The notes under the pieces were generated by a model that saw only the letters and a list, made by a program, of their open reading frames with translations, was not told the origin of the DNA and did no database searches. Positions 22,908 through 30,577 of a DNA stretch of 44,948 bases are shown piece by piece; position 1 is the first letter of the stretch; each line of letters begins with the position of its first letter. A program made the position numbers and the translations under genes. Source of the DNA: an uncultured Ruminococcus sp. GTDB taxonomy: Bacteria > Bacillota > Clostridia > Oscillospirales > CAG-272. The stretch is from the NCBI GenBank assembly GCA_902795355.1, contig CADBKZ010000012.1:1-44948 (forward strand), given 5' to 3'.

Positions 22908-23435
22908 GTGATTCTGGACATGCGACCGATGCTTCGCGGCGAGGTCAGCCGGATCCGGATCGACTACCTGTTCGCTCCCCGTCTGCCATCGGATGTGGAA
23001 CCGGTGGGCGAGGCGCACGTAACGGGAGAAGTGACCGACAGCGCGGGGTACATGCGCCTGACGTTATCGGCCGAAGTCCGCTATCGCGGAACCTGCGCGC
23101 GGTGCCTTGATCCGGTGGAAGATACGTTTGCCGTGGAGTTGGAACGCACCGTTGCCGACGAACGAACGCTGACCGCCGAGCAGATCGAGGAGAATGTGGA
23201 CGAATATGCCGTTGTCCGTGACGGAATGCTCGATCTGGACGAGCTGATTGGCGAAGAACTGTTTCTGACCTTTCCCATGCGCGTGCTTTGCCGGCCGGAT
23301 TGCCCCGGCCTCTGCCCCAAATGCGGGAAACCGCGGCGGGAAGGGAAATGCAATTGCCCCGAGCGCGAGCCGGATCCCCGTTGGGCGGTCCTTGCGGAAC
23401 ACGCTTGGGAACCCGACGAGACGGACAAAGCATAA
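22908..23435 (+). CDS. yceD: DUF177 / YceD family protein
   Basis: The 175-aa protein uses a GTG start (22908), chosen because VILDMRPMLRGEV matches the usual N-terminus; the SD is weak (GCGGGGTGTG). The conserved CARCLDPVEDTF block and the C-terminal cysteine cluster (CRPDCPGLCPKCGKPRREG, CNC) are typical. The family is almost always next to rpmF and has been linked to 23S rRNA metabolism. The promoter-yceD-rpmF order here matches that. Confidence 0.93.
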   Translation: MILDMRPMLRGEVSRIRIDYLFAPRLPSDVEPVGEAHVTGEVTDSAGYMRLTLSAEVRYRGTCARCLDPVEDTFAVELERTVADERTLTAEQIEENVDEYAVVRDGMLDLDELIGEELFLTFPMRVLCRPDCPGLCPKCGKPRREGKCNCPEREPDPRWAVLAEHAWEPDETDKA

Positions 23436-23492
23436 AAACCAAAGAACCGACGCCGCACCGTTGCGTGCGGGATCAAAAGAGGAGGTGTAGAC

Positions 23493-23696
23493 ATGGCAGT
23501 ACCGAAGAAGAAGGTATCCAAAGCACGCAGAGACAAAAGACGCTCCAACAACAGCAAGCTCTCTCTGCCGGGCGTTGCGAAATGCTCCAACCCCGCTTGC
23601 GACGCTTATGTGAAGAATCACTGCGTTTGCAAGGTCTGCGGATTTTACAATGGCAAAAAGGTTCTGGATGTTAAGGCGGACAAGAAGAAAGCCTGA
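23493..23696 (+). CDS. rpmF: 50S ribosomal protein L32
   Basis: 67 aa, after GGAGGTG. The MAVPKKKVSKARRDKRR start is diagnostic. Zn ribbon is C-x4-C (CSNPAC) plus C-x2-C (CKVC), the zinc-binding form. It lies 57 bp after yceD and is co-transcribed with it. Confidence 0.98.
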   Translation: MAVPKKKVSKARRDKRRSNNSKLSLPGVAKCSNPACDAYVKNHCVCKVCGFYNGKKVLDVKADKKKA

Positions 23697-23708
23697 CCTT
23701 CCCGAAGC

Positions 23709-23738
23709 GCGACGCGGGCGGAAACACGCCCGCGCCGC
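23709..23738 (+). terminator. GC-rich stem-loop after rpmF
   Basis: GCGACGCGGGCG and CGCCCGCGCCGC pair at 11 of 12 positions around a 6-nt loop. No U-tract follows, so termination is uncertain. Confidence 0.45.
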
Positions 23739-23898
23739 GGATCCATTGTACCCCGAAAATTATTTGCGCTACCGAGTGCTTTGATCCTGCCGTTAGGTCT
23801 TTGAAGGCAGGTCGGCTCGGTGTTTTTTTGTGTTGCGGCGTTTTCGCGGCGGGAAAGCCCGCCCAATTTATTCGCAAACACAGCACGGGGTTGTGCGA

Positions 23899-24072
23899 AC
23901 TCCTTTCGTCACGTCCGCAGGCGGACGTGCCACCTCCCCCGAGGGAGGAGGTAAAGATAATTTGCGAGAAAAACAGAAGCCGAGAACTGTCTTTTCAAAT
24001 CAAATGGCAGGAACTTCAACCTCCACCTTTGGGGGAGGTGGCACGCGAGTTTACGAGCGTGACGAAAGGAGT
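23899..24072. repeat. MITE-like repeat element, 174 bp, copy 2
   Basis: Perfect 14-bp terminal inverted repeats ACTCCTTTCGTCAC and GTGACGAAAGGAGT. Internal CCACCTCCCCCGAGGGAGG and CCTCCACCTTTGGGGGAGG palindromes mirror each other. Nothing in it looks coding. Confidence 0.8.
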
Positions 24073-24173
24073 GAGCGGGTCTCCATTTTTGTTTTGATTG
24101 CTATGTGTGGCGCAGAGGACTTTTCCCCGTTTTCACAGGGAGTGATTTTGATTTCAAACCGGCGGGAGAACCT

Positions 24174-24863
24174 ATGAAACGATTGTTCGGAACGTTCACA
24201 AAATTTGAAATTGCGTGGTTTGCGCTGTCCATGGCGGTGGTCGTCGCGCCGTTTTTCGCGGTGGGGAGCCGCGAATGGCATTATCTCGCCGCGTCCGTGC
24301 TGGGGGTCGCGTCGCTGACGTTCACTTCCAAAGGAAACGTGCTGGGCGAGTTTCTGATGGTGGCGTTTTCGATCCTCTATGGCGTGATCTCGTATTCGTT
24401 CGCCTATTACGGAGAGATGATTACCTACCTCGGCATGACGCTGCCCATTTCGGCGGCGTCGATCGTCGCGTGGCTGCGGCATCCGTCCCAAAAAGGGCAT
24501 AGCGAGGTTTTGGTCGCAAAGCTCGGCGCGCGGGAATACGCGAACAGTTTTCTCCTCGGCGTGGGCGTGACCGTGCCGTTCTATTTCCTTTTGCGGCATT
24601 TCGGAACGCCCAACCTGCCCGTCAGCACGCTTTCGGTGTTCACGAGCTTCACCGCCGTTTGGCTGACCGTGAAACGGTCGCCGTTCTACGCGTTCGCATA
24701 CGCCGCCAACGACGCGGTGTTGATCGTTCTCTGGACGCTTGCCGCGCGGACCGACCGCTCCTATTGGGCAATGGTCGCTTGCTTCGCGGGCTTCTTGATG
24801 AACGATCTTTACGGATTTTTCAATTGGAACCGAATGCTGAAACGGCAGGCGGAAGAATCATAA
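24174..24863 (+). CDS. pnuC: Nicotinamide mononucleotide / vitamin transporter PnuC family
   Basis: The 229-aa integral membrane protein starts after GGGAGAA. About seven TM helices are visible (WFALSMAVVVAPFFAV, AFSILYGVISYSFAYYG, GVGVTVPFYFLLRHF, ...). The PnuC signature region, with AYAANDAVLIVLWTLA and the later FLMNDLYGFFNW, is present. Members import nicotinamide riboside or, in other branches, thiamine or riboflavin; specificity is not readable here and no NAD, TPP or FMN riboswitch is visible upstream. Confidence 0.9.
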   Translation: MKRLFGTFTKFEIAWFALSMAVVVAPFFAVGSREWHYLAASVLGVASLTFTSKGNVLGEFLMVAFSILYGVISYSFAYYGEMITYLGMTLPISAASIVAWLRHPSQKGHSEVLVAKLGAREYANSFLLGVGVTVPFYFLLRHFGTPNLPVSTLSVFTSFTAVWLTVKRSPFYAFAYAANDAVLIVLWTLAARTDRSYWAMVACFAGFLMNDLYGFFNWNRMLKRQAEES

Positions 24864-24924
24864 AAATCGCGTTTTTCGACCACACGGTGCGCAAATTCCG
24901 GCTGTTCGCGGCTCCGAAAAACGG

Positions 24925-24974
24925 CGCAAGCGGCGCGCTTCCCCCGCGGGAAAGCGCGCCGCTTGCGTTTTTTT
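24925..24974 (+). terminator. Strong intrinsic terminator after pnuC
   Basis: CGCAAGCGGCGCGCTT (24925-24940) pairs with AAGCGCGCCGCTTGCG (24952-24967), followed by T7. It may also serve the convergent gene ending at 24982. Confidence 0.92.
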
Positions 24975-24981
24975 GGTGGAT

Positions 24982-25251
24982 TCAGATTCCGAACGTTTTC
25001 CGCAATTCCGCGGCTTCGGCTTCCAGCAGGGCGATCTGCCTGACCTGCGTGGCAAGCTCTTCCGGCGTGGAAACGTCGGAAGTAAAGTGGAGATAAGCGG
25101 CCTTTCCGAACGCGGTGTAGGCGTTTTTCAACTGATATTCAACGGTTGCCAAGCGAACGCGGGCGGCGGCAATGTCGGTCACGTCGTTGATTTTTTGCGC
25201 CGCGGCGGCTCCGAGCGCGCGTGCGCTCTCGCGAAATTCTTCCCAAGACAT
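24982..25251 (-). CDS. Small coiled-coil protein of unknown function
   Basis: The 89-aa start at 25251 is chosen because AAAGGAG lies 8 nt upstream; six more in-frame residues precede it. The whole protein is predicted helical: SWEEFRESARALGAAAAQKI, ARVRLATVEYQLKNAYTAFG and QIALLEAEAAELRKTFG. The pattern (short start, DIAAARVRLATVEYQLKN, late leucine/alanine heptads) resembles a common but uncharacterised clostridial family. Nothing enzymatic is visible. Confidence 0.8.
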   Translation of the reverse strand: MSWEEFRESARALGAAAAQKINDVTDIAAARVRLATVEYQLKNAYTAFGKAAYLHFTSDVSTPEELATQVRQIALLEAEAAELRKTFGI

Positions 25252-25296
25252 AACAACAGCTCCTTTCAACGGCTTCCATCGAAACCCTTCAACAAA

Positions 25297-25325
25297 ATTT
25301 TACCACGGATCGGCGAAAAAGTCAA
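25297..25325 (-). promoter_or_regulatory. Promoter of the coiled-coil gene
   Basis: Minus strand: TTGACT (25325-25320), 17 bp, TAAAAT (25302-25297). Confidence 0.78.
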
Positions 25326-25372
25326 CACATATTCCGAAAAAAACGGGACAGACTAACCGAAAACGGGGGTGA

Positions 25373-25828
25373 ATGAAATTGACCATCGAACCCAAACGAT
25401 ATGCCAAATTGGTGGCGGCGCACGCGCCGAAAACCAAACTGCTGAAAAACTGCCGCAACGCCTTTCTCGGCGGCGGGCTGATCTGCGCGCTCGCGCAGGG
25501 TTTGCGCGAGGTTTATACCCGCGCGGCGGGTCTCGCGGCGGACGACGCCGCAACGCTCGTTTCCGTAACGCTGATTCTTCTTGCCGCGCTGCTCTCGGGC
25601 ATCGGCGTATTCGACCGCATTGCCAAAGTGTTCGGCGCGGGAACGCTGGTTCCCATTACGGGCTTTTCCAACGCCGTTGTTTCGCAGGCGATCGACAGCC
25701 GCGCGGAAGGGCTGGTCCTCGGCGTCGGCGCGAAGATTTTTACCGTTGCAGGCCCCGTCCTGCTCTATGGAACGCTCGCGGGAACGGTTTGGGGCGTCGT
25801 TTATTGGATCGTCGGACTTTTCGGGTAA
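25373..25828 (+). CDS. spoVAC: Stage V sporulation protein AC
   Basis: The 151-aa membrane protein matches SpoVAC: KYAKLV-type start, HAPKTKLLKNCRNAFLGGGL, an FGAGTLVPITGFSNAVVSQAI block and two or more TM segments near the end (LVLGVGAKIFTVAGPVLLYG, VWGVVYWIVGLFG). SpoVA proteins move dipicolinic acid into spores. The usual partners spoVAD and spoVAE are not adjacent. GGGGGTGA directly abuts the ATG. No sigma-G/F promoter could be defined with confidence. Confidence 0.9.
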   Translation: MKLTIEPKRYAKLVAAHAPKTKLLKNCRNAFLGGGLICALAQGLREVYTRAAGLAADDAATLVSVTLILLAALLSGIGVFDRIAKVFGAGTLVPITGFSNAVVSQAIDSRAEGLVLGVGAKIFTVAGPVLLYGTLAGTVWGVVYWIVGLFG

Positions 25829-25848
25829 AAAACGGCAAGCCGCCGATC

Positions 25849-25886
25849 AAAGGGCGGGCTTTCTCGGGGGAGAAAGTCCGCCCTTT
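25849..25886 (+). terminator. Hairpin after spoVAC (16-bp stem)
   Basis: AAAGGGCGGGCTTTCT pairs with AGAAAGTCCGCCCTTT (one G-U), loop CGGGGG. No downstream U-tract, but it ends in CCCTTT. Confidence 0.6.
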
Positions 25887-25914
25887 CGCTTGCGTTCTTC
25901 CCGTTGCCCGCAAA

Positions 25915-26195
25915 CGCCGTGAGCCACCCCCCGTGGGGAAGGCTTTGAATAACCGCCCGACCTACGGTGTTGTAACTTTGAGCCTTTCCCTTGGGAAAAT
26001 CGGCAAGCCGATTACGAGGTTAGGCTACAAGCAGCCGAAGAGGGTTATCATAGGCTTTTCACCGCCCTCTCCGTCAGGCTCGCAAGCTCGCCTGCCACCT
26101 CTCCCCAAGGGCGAGGCGAAGAGACATTCAAACGGAAGGCCTCATCCGTCTTGCCGCTTCGCGGCAATCCACCTTCCCCCAAGGGGAAGGCTCAA
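25915..26195. repeat. Palindromic intergenic repeats
   Basis: Modules seen elsewhere: CACCCCCCGTGGGGAAGGC, GAGCCTTTCCCTTGGGAAAA, ACCGCCCTCTCCGTCAGGCT, GCCACCTCTCCCCAAGGGCG and CACCTTCCCCCAAGGGGAAG. They recur at 28664-28885, 22148-22710 and 44860-44948. No gene. Confidence 0.75.
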
Positions 26196-26224
26196 AATAT
26201 TGCAAACACCCCCTATGCGCAAGA

Positions 26225-26284
26225 CCTTATCTGCGTGAAAGCTCTTTTTGCCTTCTTTTTCTCTCGAGAAAAAGAAGGGCGACC
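26225..26284. repeat. Hairpin repeat CTTCTTTTTCTCTCGAGAAAAAGAAG
   Basis: It begins AAGACCTTATCTGCGTGAAAG, then has a long stem around CTCGAG. The GTGAAAGCTCTTTTTGC phrase is shared with 38700-38720. Confidence 0.65.
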
Positions 26285-26306
26285 TTAATAAATTTTTCGC
26301 GATTTC

Positions 26307-26335
26307 TTGACAAAATAAGAATAGAATGATATAAT
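26307..26335 (+). promoter_or_regulatory. Consensus promoter of cpsB-cpsC-cpsD
   Basis: TTGACA (26307-26312), 17 bp, TATAAT (26330-26335). Confidence 0.9.
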
Positions 26336-26415
26336 AGAATCGGCTATGTCTGTTTGACGGAGAAAACCACGAAAAAACGACACCGATGATGAAGCGGAGA
26401 GGGGGAAGGCCGCGG

Positions 26416-27138
26416 ATGGCATTTTTTGATATTCACACCCACATTTTGTGCGGTGTGGATGATGGAGCGCGCACCGAAGAGGAAATGCACGGCATGCTGC
26501 GCGCCGCATACGAGGACGGCACGCGGGCGATCTGCCTGACGCCCCATTATTCGCCGTATCTGTTCGGGGATACGTCGGCGTCGTCCGAGCGGGCGTTCGA
26601 GCGGCTCCGGATTTACGCCGAGGAAGAATACCCCGACCTTGAACTTTACCTCGGACACGAGCTTGGATACCACGAATCCTGCGTGCAGGCGCTCAACGAC
26701 GGCAGATGCCGGACTTTGGGCGGAAGCCGCTATCTGCTGGTGGATTTTCCGGCGGGAGTGGGATTTTTCGAGCTTCGCTCGGCCATGGACCGGCTGCTGC
26801 GCATGGGGTATTGCCCCGTGCTGGCGCATGCGGAACGGTATCGCGCGCTCGGGCATCGGCTCGGGTGGGTGCGCGAGTTCGTGGAGAACGGCGGGCTGGT
26901 CCAGCTCAACGCAACGAGCGCGGTCGGCGCGTTCGGCGGCTTTTCCAAACGGCAGTGGGTCAAGTTCGTCAAGCAACGGCTCGTGCATGTGATCGGGTCG
27001 GATGGGCATAACCTCGATTCGCGGCCGCCGAAAATGTCGGCGTGCCTGCCCATGCTGGAAAAATATTGCACGCCCGAGGAGATCGGGTCGTTGATGTGGA
27101 AAAACGCGCAAACCCTTTTGCATAACGGGCGGATTTGA
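26416..27138 (+). CDS. cpsB: CpsB/YwqE-type PHP-domain tyrosine-protein phosphatase
   Basis: This metal-dependent phosphatase reverses autophosphorylation of the CpsD kinase made by the same operon. 241 aa from the ATG at 26416; ten more in-frame residues upstream (from 26386) are also possible. Metal ligands of the PHP fold are visible: DIHTHIL (5-11), VDDGART, CLTPHYSPYL, LGHELGY, LAHAERY and GSDGHNL. The end contains NAQTLLHN, typical of CpsB. The gene is the first of three. Confidence 0.93.
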   Translation: MAFFDIHTHILCGVDDGARTEEEMHGMLRAAYEDGTRAICLTPHYSPYLFGDTSASSERAFERLRIYAEEEYPDLELYLGHELGYHESCVQALNDGRCRTLGGSRYLLVDFPAGVGFFELRSAMDRLLRMGYCPVLAHAERYRALGHRLGWVREFVENGGLVQLNATSAVGAFGGFSKRQWVKFVKQRLVHVIGSDGHNLDSRPPKMSACLPMLEKYCTPEEIGSLMWKNAQTLLHNGRI

Positions 27139-27165
27139 AGCGAGGCCAAAAAAAGGAGACGAAAC

Positions 27166-27954
27166 ATGGAAGAAAACACGGGCGAGAGAATGGAAGAAAG
27201 AGGACACGAAATTGAGATCAGCCTGCGGGATCTCTGGAAGATTTTCCTGCGGTGCTGGTGGGTAATGCTGGCGGTCGCCGTTGTTGCGGCGGGGGCGGCT
27301 TATGTGTTCCTGCGGGTCACGCATCGGGACGCGTACACCGCAAAAGCGAGCATTTGGGTAATGCGCGAAAAATCCGCGGGGCAGACCGCCACTTCGGACG
27401 TTTCCATTGCGAATAACATCATCAACGACGTGCTGCTTATTTCGGAGAGCAACCGCGTGCTGGACGCCGTTCGGGCGGACACGGGAACCGAATTGAGCAA
27501 GGGCGCGCTCAAAAGCATGCTCAAAATTTCCAACGAGGAAGAAACGCATATCGTCAACCTTTCGGTAACGGCGAAAACGCCCGAAGAGGCCAGAGCGTTG
27601 GCCAGCGCGTTCGCGCACAACATTTGTGACACGATGAACAACTACCTGTTCGATAACGAAAATTATACCAAGATCATCGACGACGCGTCGCTGCCGACCG
27701 TGCCATCCAACCCCATTTCCAAGGTGCGCGTGCTGATCGTTGCGCTGATCGGGGCGGTGTTGGTTTACGCGGTGTTCTTCCTGCTGCACATCCTCGACGA
27801 TAAGGTCAACAACGCCGACGATGTGAAACGCTATCTTGGCATCAGCGTTCTGGGGCAAATCCCGAACCGCCGCGAGGTCGCGCGCCGCAAGAACCGCTAC
27901 GGCAATTACTATTCGTATGCCGGAGCAGAGAACCGTGGGGGTGATGCAAAATGA
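27166..27954 (+). CDS. cpsC: CpsC/YveK-type Wzz chain-length determinant, kinase modulator
   Basis: The 262-aa membrane protein has two TM helices, at ~30-50 and ~187-210, with an extracytoplasmic loop between and a Pro-containing PSNPISKVRV before TM2, as usual in Wzz proteins. The cytoplasmic tail (after 211) ends DDVKRYLGISVLGQIP and a basic segment with NYYSYAGAE. The partner kinase CpsD overlaps it by four bases (ATGA), so the pair are translationally coupled. AAGGAGACG precedes the ATG. Confidence 0.93.
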   Translation: MEENTGERMEERGHEIEISLRDLWKIFLRCWWVMLAVAVVAAGAAYVFLRVTHRDAYTAKASIWVMREKSAGQTATSDVSIANNIINDVLLISESNRVLDAVRADTGTELSKGALKSMLKISNEEETHIVNLSVTAKTPEEARALASAFAHNICDTMNNYLFDNENYTKIIDDASLPTVPSNPISKVRVLIVALIGAVLVYAVFFLLHILDDKVNNADDVKRYLGISVLGQIPNRREVARRKNRYGNYYSYAGAENRGGDAK

Positions 27955-28637
27955 AAACCGTGGAACTGCGCTTTGAAACCGCCGGAGCGGAAACCGATTA
28001 TTTCATGCGCGAGGCGTTCAACACCCTGCGCACCAACGTTCTGTTCTGCGGAACGTCGGTAAAAACCATTGCCGTAACGAGCTGTTTTGCGCACGAGGGC
28101 AAAACCACCGTTTCGCTCGAAATGGCAAAGAGCCTTGCCGAGGCCGAAAAACGCGTCCTGTTCATCGACGCGGACTTGCGCAAATCGGTAACGGTCAGCC
28201 GGTATACCGACCAAAAGGGCATCGAGGGGCTTTCGCAGCTGCTCTCGGGGCAGAGCGCGCTTGCCGACACCGTTTACCGGACGCAGGTGGCGGGTCTGGA
28301 TGTTATTTTTGCGGGTCCGTTCCCGCCCAACCCCACCGAGCTTGTGGGCGGCGAGAGCTTCCGCCAGCTGATTGAGGCGGTTTCCCCGCACTATGATTAT
28401 GTAATCATCGACGCCCCCCCGCTCGGGCTGGTGGTGGACGCCTCGGTGATCGCCGGCGTTTGCGACGGGGCGATCCTCGTCGTCAATCAGGGCAAGGTCA
28501 AGTACCGCGTGGCGCAGGACGTGGTGGAGCAGCTGCGCAAGAGCGGCTGCCGCGTGCTCGGCGCGGTGCTCAACCAACCGTTCAGCCGCCGCTCTTCCGA
28601 AAAAGACGCGTATTATAAATATCGGAAAGAACCCTGA
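27951..28637 (+). CDS. cpsD: CpsD/CapB-type bacterial tyrosine kinase
   Basis: 228-aa BY-kinase. Walker A is TSCFAHEGKTTVSLE (43-57), Walker A' is VLFIDADLR (69-77) and Walker B is YVIIDAPPLG (150-159). The C-terminal tyrosine cluster that is autophosphorylated is small: Y221, Y222 and Y224 in DAYYKYRK. It needs CpsC for activity and is reset by CpsB. No glycosyltransferase, polymerase or flippase genes follow; repeats begin 20 bp after the stop. Confidence 0.94.
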   Translation: MKTVELRFETAGAETDYFMREAFNTLRTNVLFCGTSVKTIAVTSCFAHEGKTTVSLEMAKSLAEAEKRVLFIDADLRKSVTVSRYTDQKGIEGLSQLLSGQSALADTVYRTQVAGLDVIFAGPFPPNPTELVGGESFRQLIEAVSPHYDYVIIDAPPLGLVVDASVIAGVCDGAILVVNQGKVKYRVAQDVVEQLRKSGCRVLGAVLNQPFSRRSSEKDAYYKYRKEP

Positions 28638-28659
28638 AACGGGGAAGCGACGGAAGAAG

Positions 28660-28890
28660 TTATTGTAAAAGCCCTCTCCGGCTGCTTGCAGCCTGACCTC
28701 GTAATCGGCAAAGCCGATTATGAGCTCTCGCGAAGCGAGTGAGAGGGCTTTTCAAAAGAACCCTCTCCGTCAGGCTCACAGATTCGCCTGCCACCTCTCC
28801 CCAAGGGCGAGGCGAAAGTAGTAGACGAGCGGAAGCCTCATCCGTCCGCTTCGCGGCCACCTTCCCCCAAGGGGAAGGCTCCAAGTAACT
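28660..28890. repeat. Palindromic intergenic repeats
   Basis: Contains AGCCCTCTCCGGCTGC, an inverted GAGAGGGCT, ACCCTCTCCGTCAGGCTCAC, CCACCTCTCCCCAAGGGCGA and CACCTTCCCCCAAGGGGAAG. It is in the same orientation as the copy at 26060-26195. Confidence 0.75.
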
Positions 28891-28897
28891 TTTCGCA

Positions 28898-29089
28898 GAA
28901 AACTCCTTCCGTCACGCCCGCAAGCGTGCGCGCCACCTCCCCCGATGGAGGAGGTAAAGAAACAGGCAAGCGGAAAAGCGAAAGCCTTTTATCCTGCTCA
29001 AAGCGTTGATTCCTTGAAACCTCCCTCTCGATGGGAAAGGCTGCAAACAGCCGGACCGCGAGCGAAAGCGAGCGGTGGAAGGAGTTTTC
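28898..29089. repeat. MITE-like repeat element, 192 bp, copy 3
   Basis: Perfect 13-bp terminal inverted repeats GAAAACTCCTTCC and GGAAGGAGTTTTC. The interior contains GCCACCTCCCCCGATGGAGG and CCTCCCTCTCGATGGGAAAG. Confidence 0.78.
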
Positions 29090-29172
29090 AACGGGGAATC
29101 ATTTGGTTGATCGCCGCCACGGCGGCTTCAATATATTCATACGGCTATTGCCGGAATAAAAAGGAGACATCT

Positions 29173-30288
29173 ATGAAAAGACTGTTCTGCATCCTGCTCT
29201 CCCTCTGCATGCTCGTGGGCGTACTCGCCGCGTGCGGCAAGAAGGACGAGGCGGACGACACCGCCGACCTTACCACGCCCGAAACCCTGCCGGCCGAGCA
29301 ACCGGCCAACGTCAGCGCAAACCCCACGCTCGAAGAACTCTACGCCACCTTGTACAACGCGACGGACAACTACTATTCCAAACACACCGCCGCGTCGTTC
29401 GAGGACCTTACGGTAAGGTCCGTTTCCAAAGTCGCGGAGCAGCGCAAGGTAGCGGTGGAGTATAAGGAAAACCCCGCGGACGCCGAAACCAAAAAGGAAG
29501 AGCGCACCCAAACCGCAAACCGGACCGTTACCATTACCTTCCGCACCAAAACGGTCGACAACACCGTTTCCATAGAAGCGGCGGCGCAGAGCGTTGTGGT
29601 TTGGAACGGGTTCGAGGTGGACCCGACCACCTACGCGCTCTCCGAGGTCAGCGTGCGGTATGAAACCGCCGAAACGCATACGTTGTTCCCATCGGAATCG
29701 AATTACTTCTACACGAAAGTAACGTCCGAAAAGCTCGACGACGCCGAACCCACAACCGAGAAAAACTATTTTCAGTTTGGCGACCTCGCGGATTACGAGA
29801 CCGCGGTGGCGGAGCTGATTGAAAAGTTCCATAAGGATACCATGTCGGATTTCTTTACGGACTTCGGAGAACTTGCGTATTTCAATGGGAGCGAACTGTT
29901 CTCCGCGGAGAAAAACGGGAACTCCTTGACTATCACCGCGAAAATGCCCGAGCTTTCGTTCGACCGTTATAACGAAACGTATTATTACGCCACGTATAAC
30001 GCGGCCGTAACATATACGAACGATCACGCGGACAATATCCGCCAGACGGCGAATTACAAGTGGCCGGACGGCATGGCGCAAACCGAATTTTCCGTTTCCG
30101 TTGTGAACAGCTCGGATCTGGATACTTCCGCGGCGTCCGGTTTCGGCTACGGCTCCACCGTTTGGGACAGCAGATGGGTCCCGACTCCCGACGCTTCGAT
30201 GTATTACGATCCGTATTCCGCGGCAATTGAAAAACCGACGGCGATCTTTTCCCCCGTTCCCGCTCCCGTTCCCGCTCCAACAAAGTAA
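29173..30288 (+). CDS. Uncharacterised lipoprotein
   Basis: 371 aa from the ATG at 29173 after AAAGGAG; a longer in-frame extension upstream is only repeat translation. Signal peptide RLFCILLSLCMLVGVLAAC with the lipobox LAAC. An acidic, Thr/Pro-rich linker follows (DEADDTADLTTPETLPAEQP), then a mixed alpha/beta domain (~40-330) with many Thr-rich strands (NRTVTITFRTKTVDNTVSI; NGNSLTITAKMPELSFDRYN). The tail (YYDPYSAAIEKPTAIF, then a Pro/Ala/Val run) is proline-rich. No family is recognised. It may be a substrate-binding or adhesion protein of unknown ligand. Confidence 0.82.
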   Translation: MKRLFCILLSLCMLVGVLAACGKKDEADDTADLTTPETLPAEQPANVSANPTLEELYATLYNATDNYYSKHTAASFEDLTVRSVSKVAEQRKVAVEYKENPADAETKKEERTQTANRTVTITFRTKTVDNTVSIEAAAQSVVVWNGFEVDPTTYALSEVSVRYETAETHTLFPSESNYFYTKVTSEKLDDAEPTTEKNYFQFGDLADYETAVAELIEKFHKDTMSDFFTDFGELAYFNGSELFSAEKNGNSLTITAKMPELSFDRYNETYYYATYNAAVTYTNDHADNIRQTANYKWPDGMAQTEFSVSVVNSSDLDTSAASGFGYGSTVWDSRWVPTPDASMYYDPYSAAIEKPTAIFSPVPAPVPAPTK

Positions 30289-30360
30289 CAGCCGTTCCGG
30301 ATCCGGCGGTTTCGCGGATCTTTTCCGCAAGTCCGCAAAAATAGACAAAAAACAACGAAA

Positions 30361-30392
30361 AACCCCGCGGAAATTTTCCTTTTCGCGGGGTT
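30361..30392 (+). terminator. Terminator-like stem overlapping the pur promoter
   Basis: AACCCCGCG pairs with CGCGGGGTT around a 14-nt loop. The right arm overlaps the -35 of the next promoter and is followed by GACTTTTT. Confidence 0.6.
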
Positions 30393-30419
30393 GACTTTTT
30401 GCCCGAAATATGATAGAAT
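30391..30419 (+). promoter_or_regulatory. Promoter of the purine operon
   Basis: TTGACT (30391-30396), 17 bp, TAGAAT (30414-30419). The ~160-nt leader to purE contains the ZTP riboswitch. Confidence 0.82.
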
Positions 30420-30439
30420 GGATACAGACAAAACAAGAG

Positions 30440-30549
30440 GGTTCTTGCGACTGACGGAACAAGCGGGTTTACCGCGGGGGAACAGGAATCGATACCGGCC
30501 GACCGTCTGGGCGCAGTTATCCGATGCGGGATAAGTGCGTCTTGTTTTT
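30440..30549 (+). promoter_or_regulatory. ZTP (pfl) riboswitch with terminator expression platform
   Basis: The two conserved blocks of the ZTP/pfl motif are present: TTGCGACTGACGGAAC (30445-30460) and GGCCGACCGTCTGGGCGCA (30497-30515), separated by a variable CGGGTTTACCGCGGG hairpin. The last block also forms the left half of a terminator: GCGCA-G-TTATCC (30511-30522) pairs with GGATAA-G-TGCGT (30529-30540), then CTTGTTTTT. Ligand folding and the terminator are therefore mutually exclusive, giving antitermination when ZTP rises (10-formyl-THF limitation). Downstream genes purE...purN and the fhs at the end of the cluster are classic targets. Established for the class; the terminator is read from this sequence. 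Confidence 0.87.
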
Positions 30550-30577
30550 ATTTGATTTCGGAAGCGAGGAAACGCGC

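Noticed and set aside
28945..29172. N-terminal extension of the lipoprotein at 29173
   Set aside because: The upstream in-frame codons translate the MITE-like repeat, and the signal peptide and ribosome-binding site define the start at 29173.
30420..30577. Guanine riboswitch or PurR boxes before purE
   Set aside because: Neither the conserved purine-aptamer loops nor AWWWCCGAACWWT-type boxes are seen; the conserved blocks fit the ZTP class instead.
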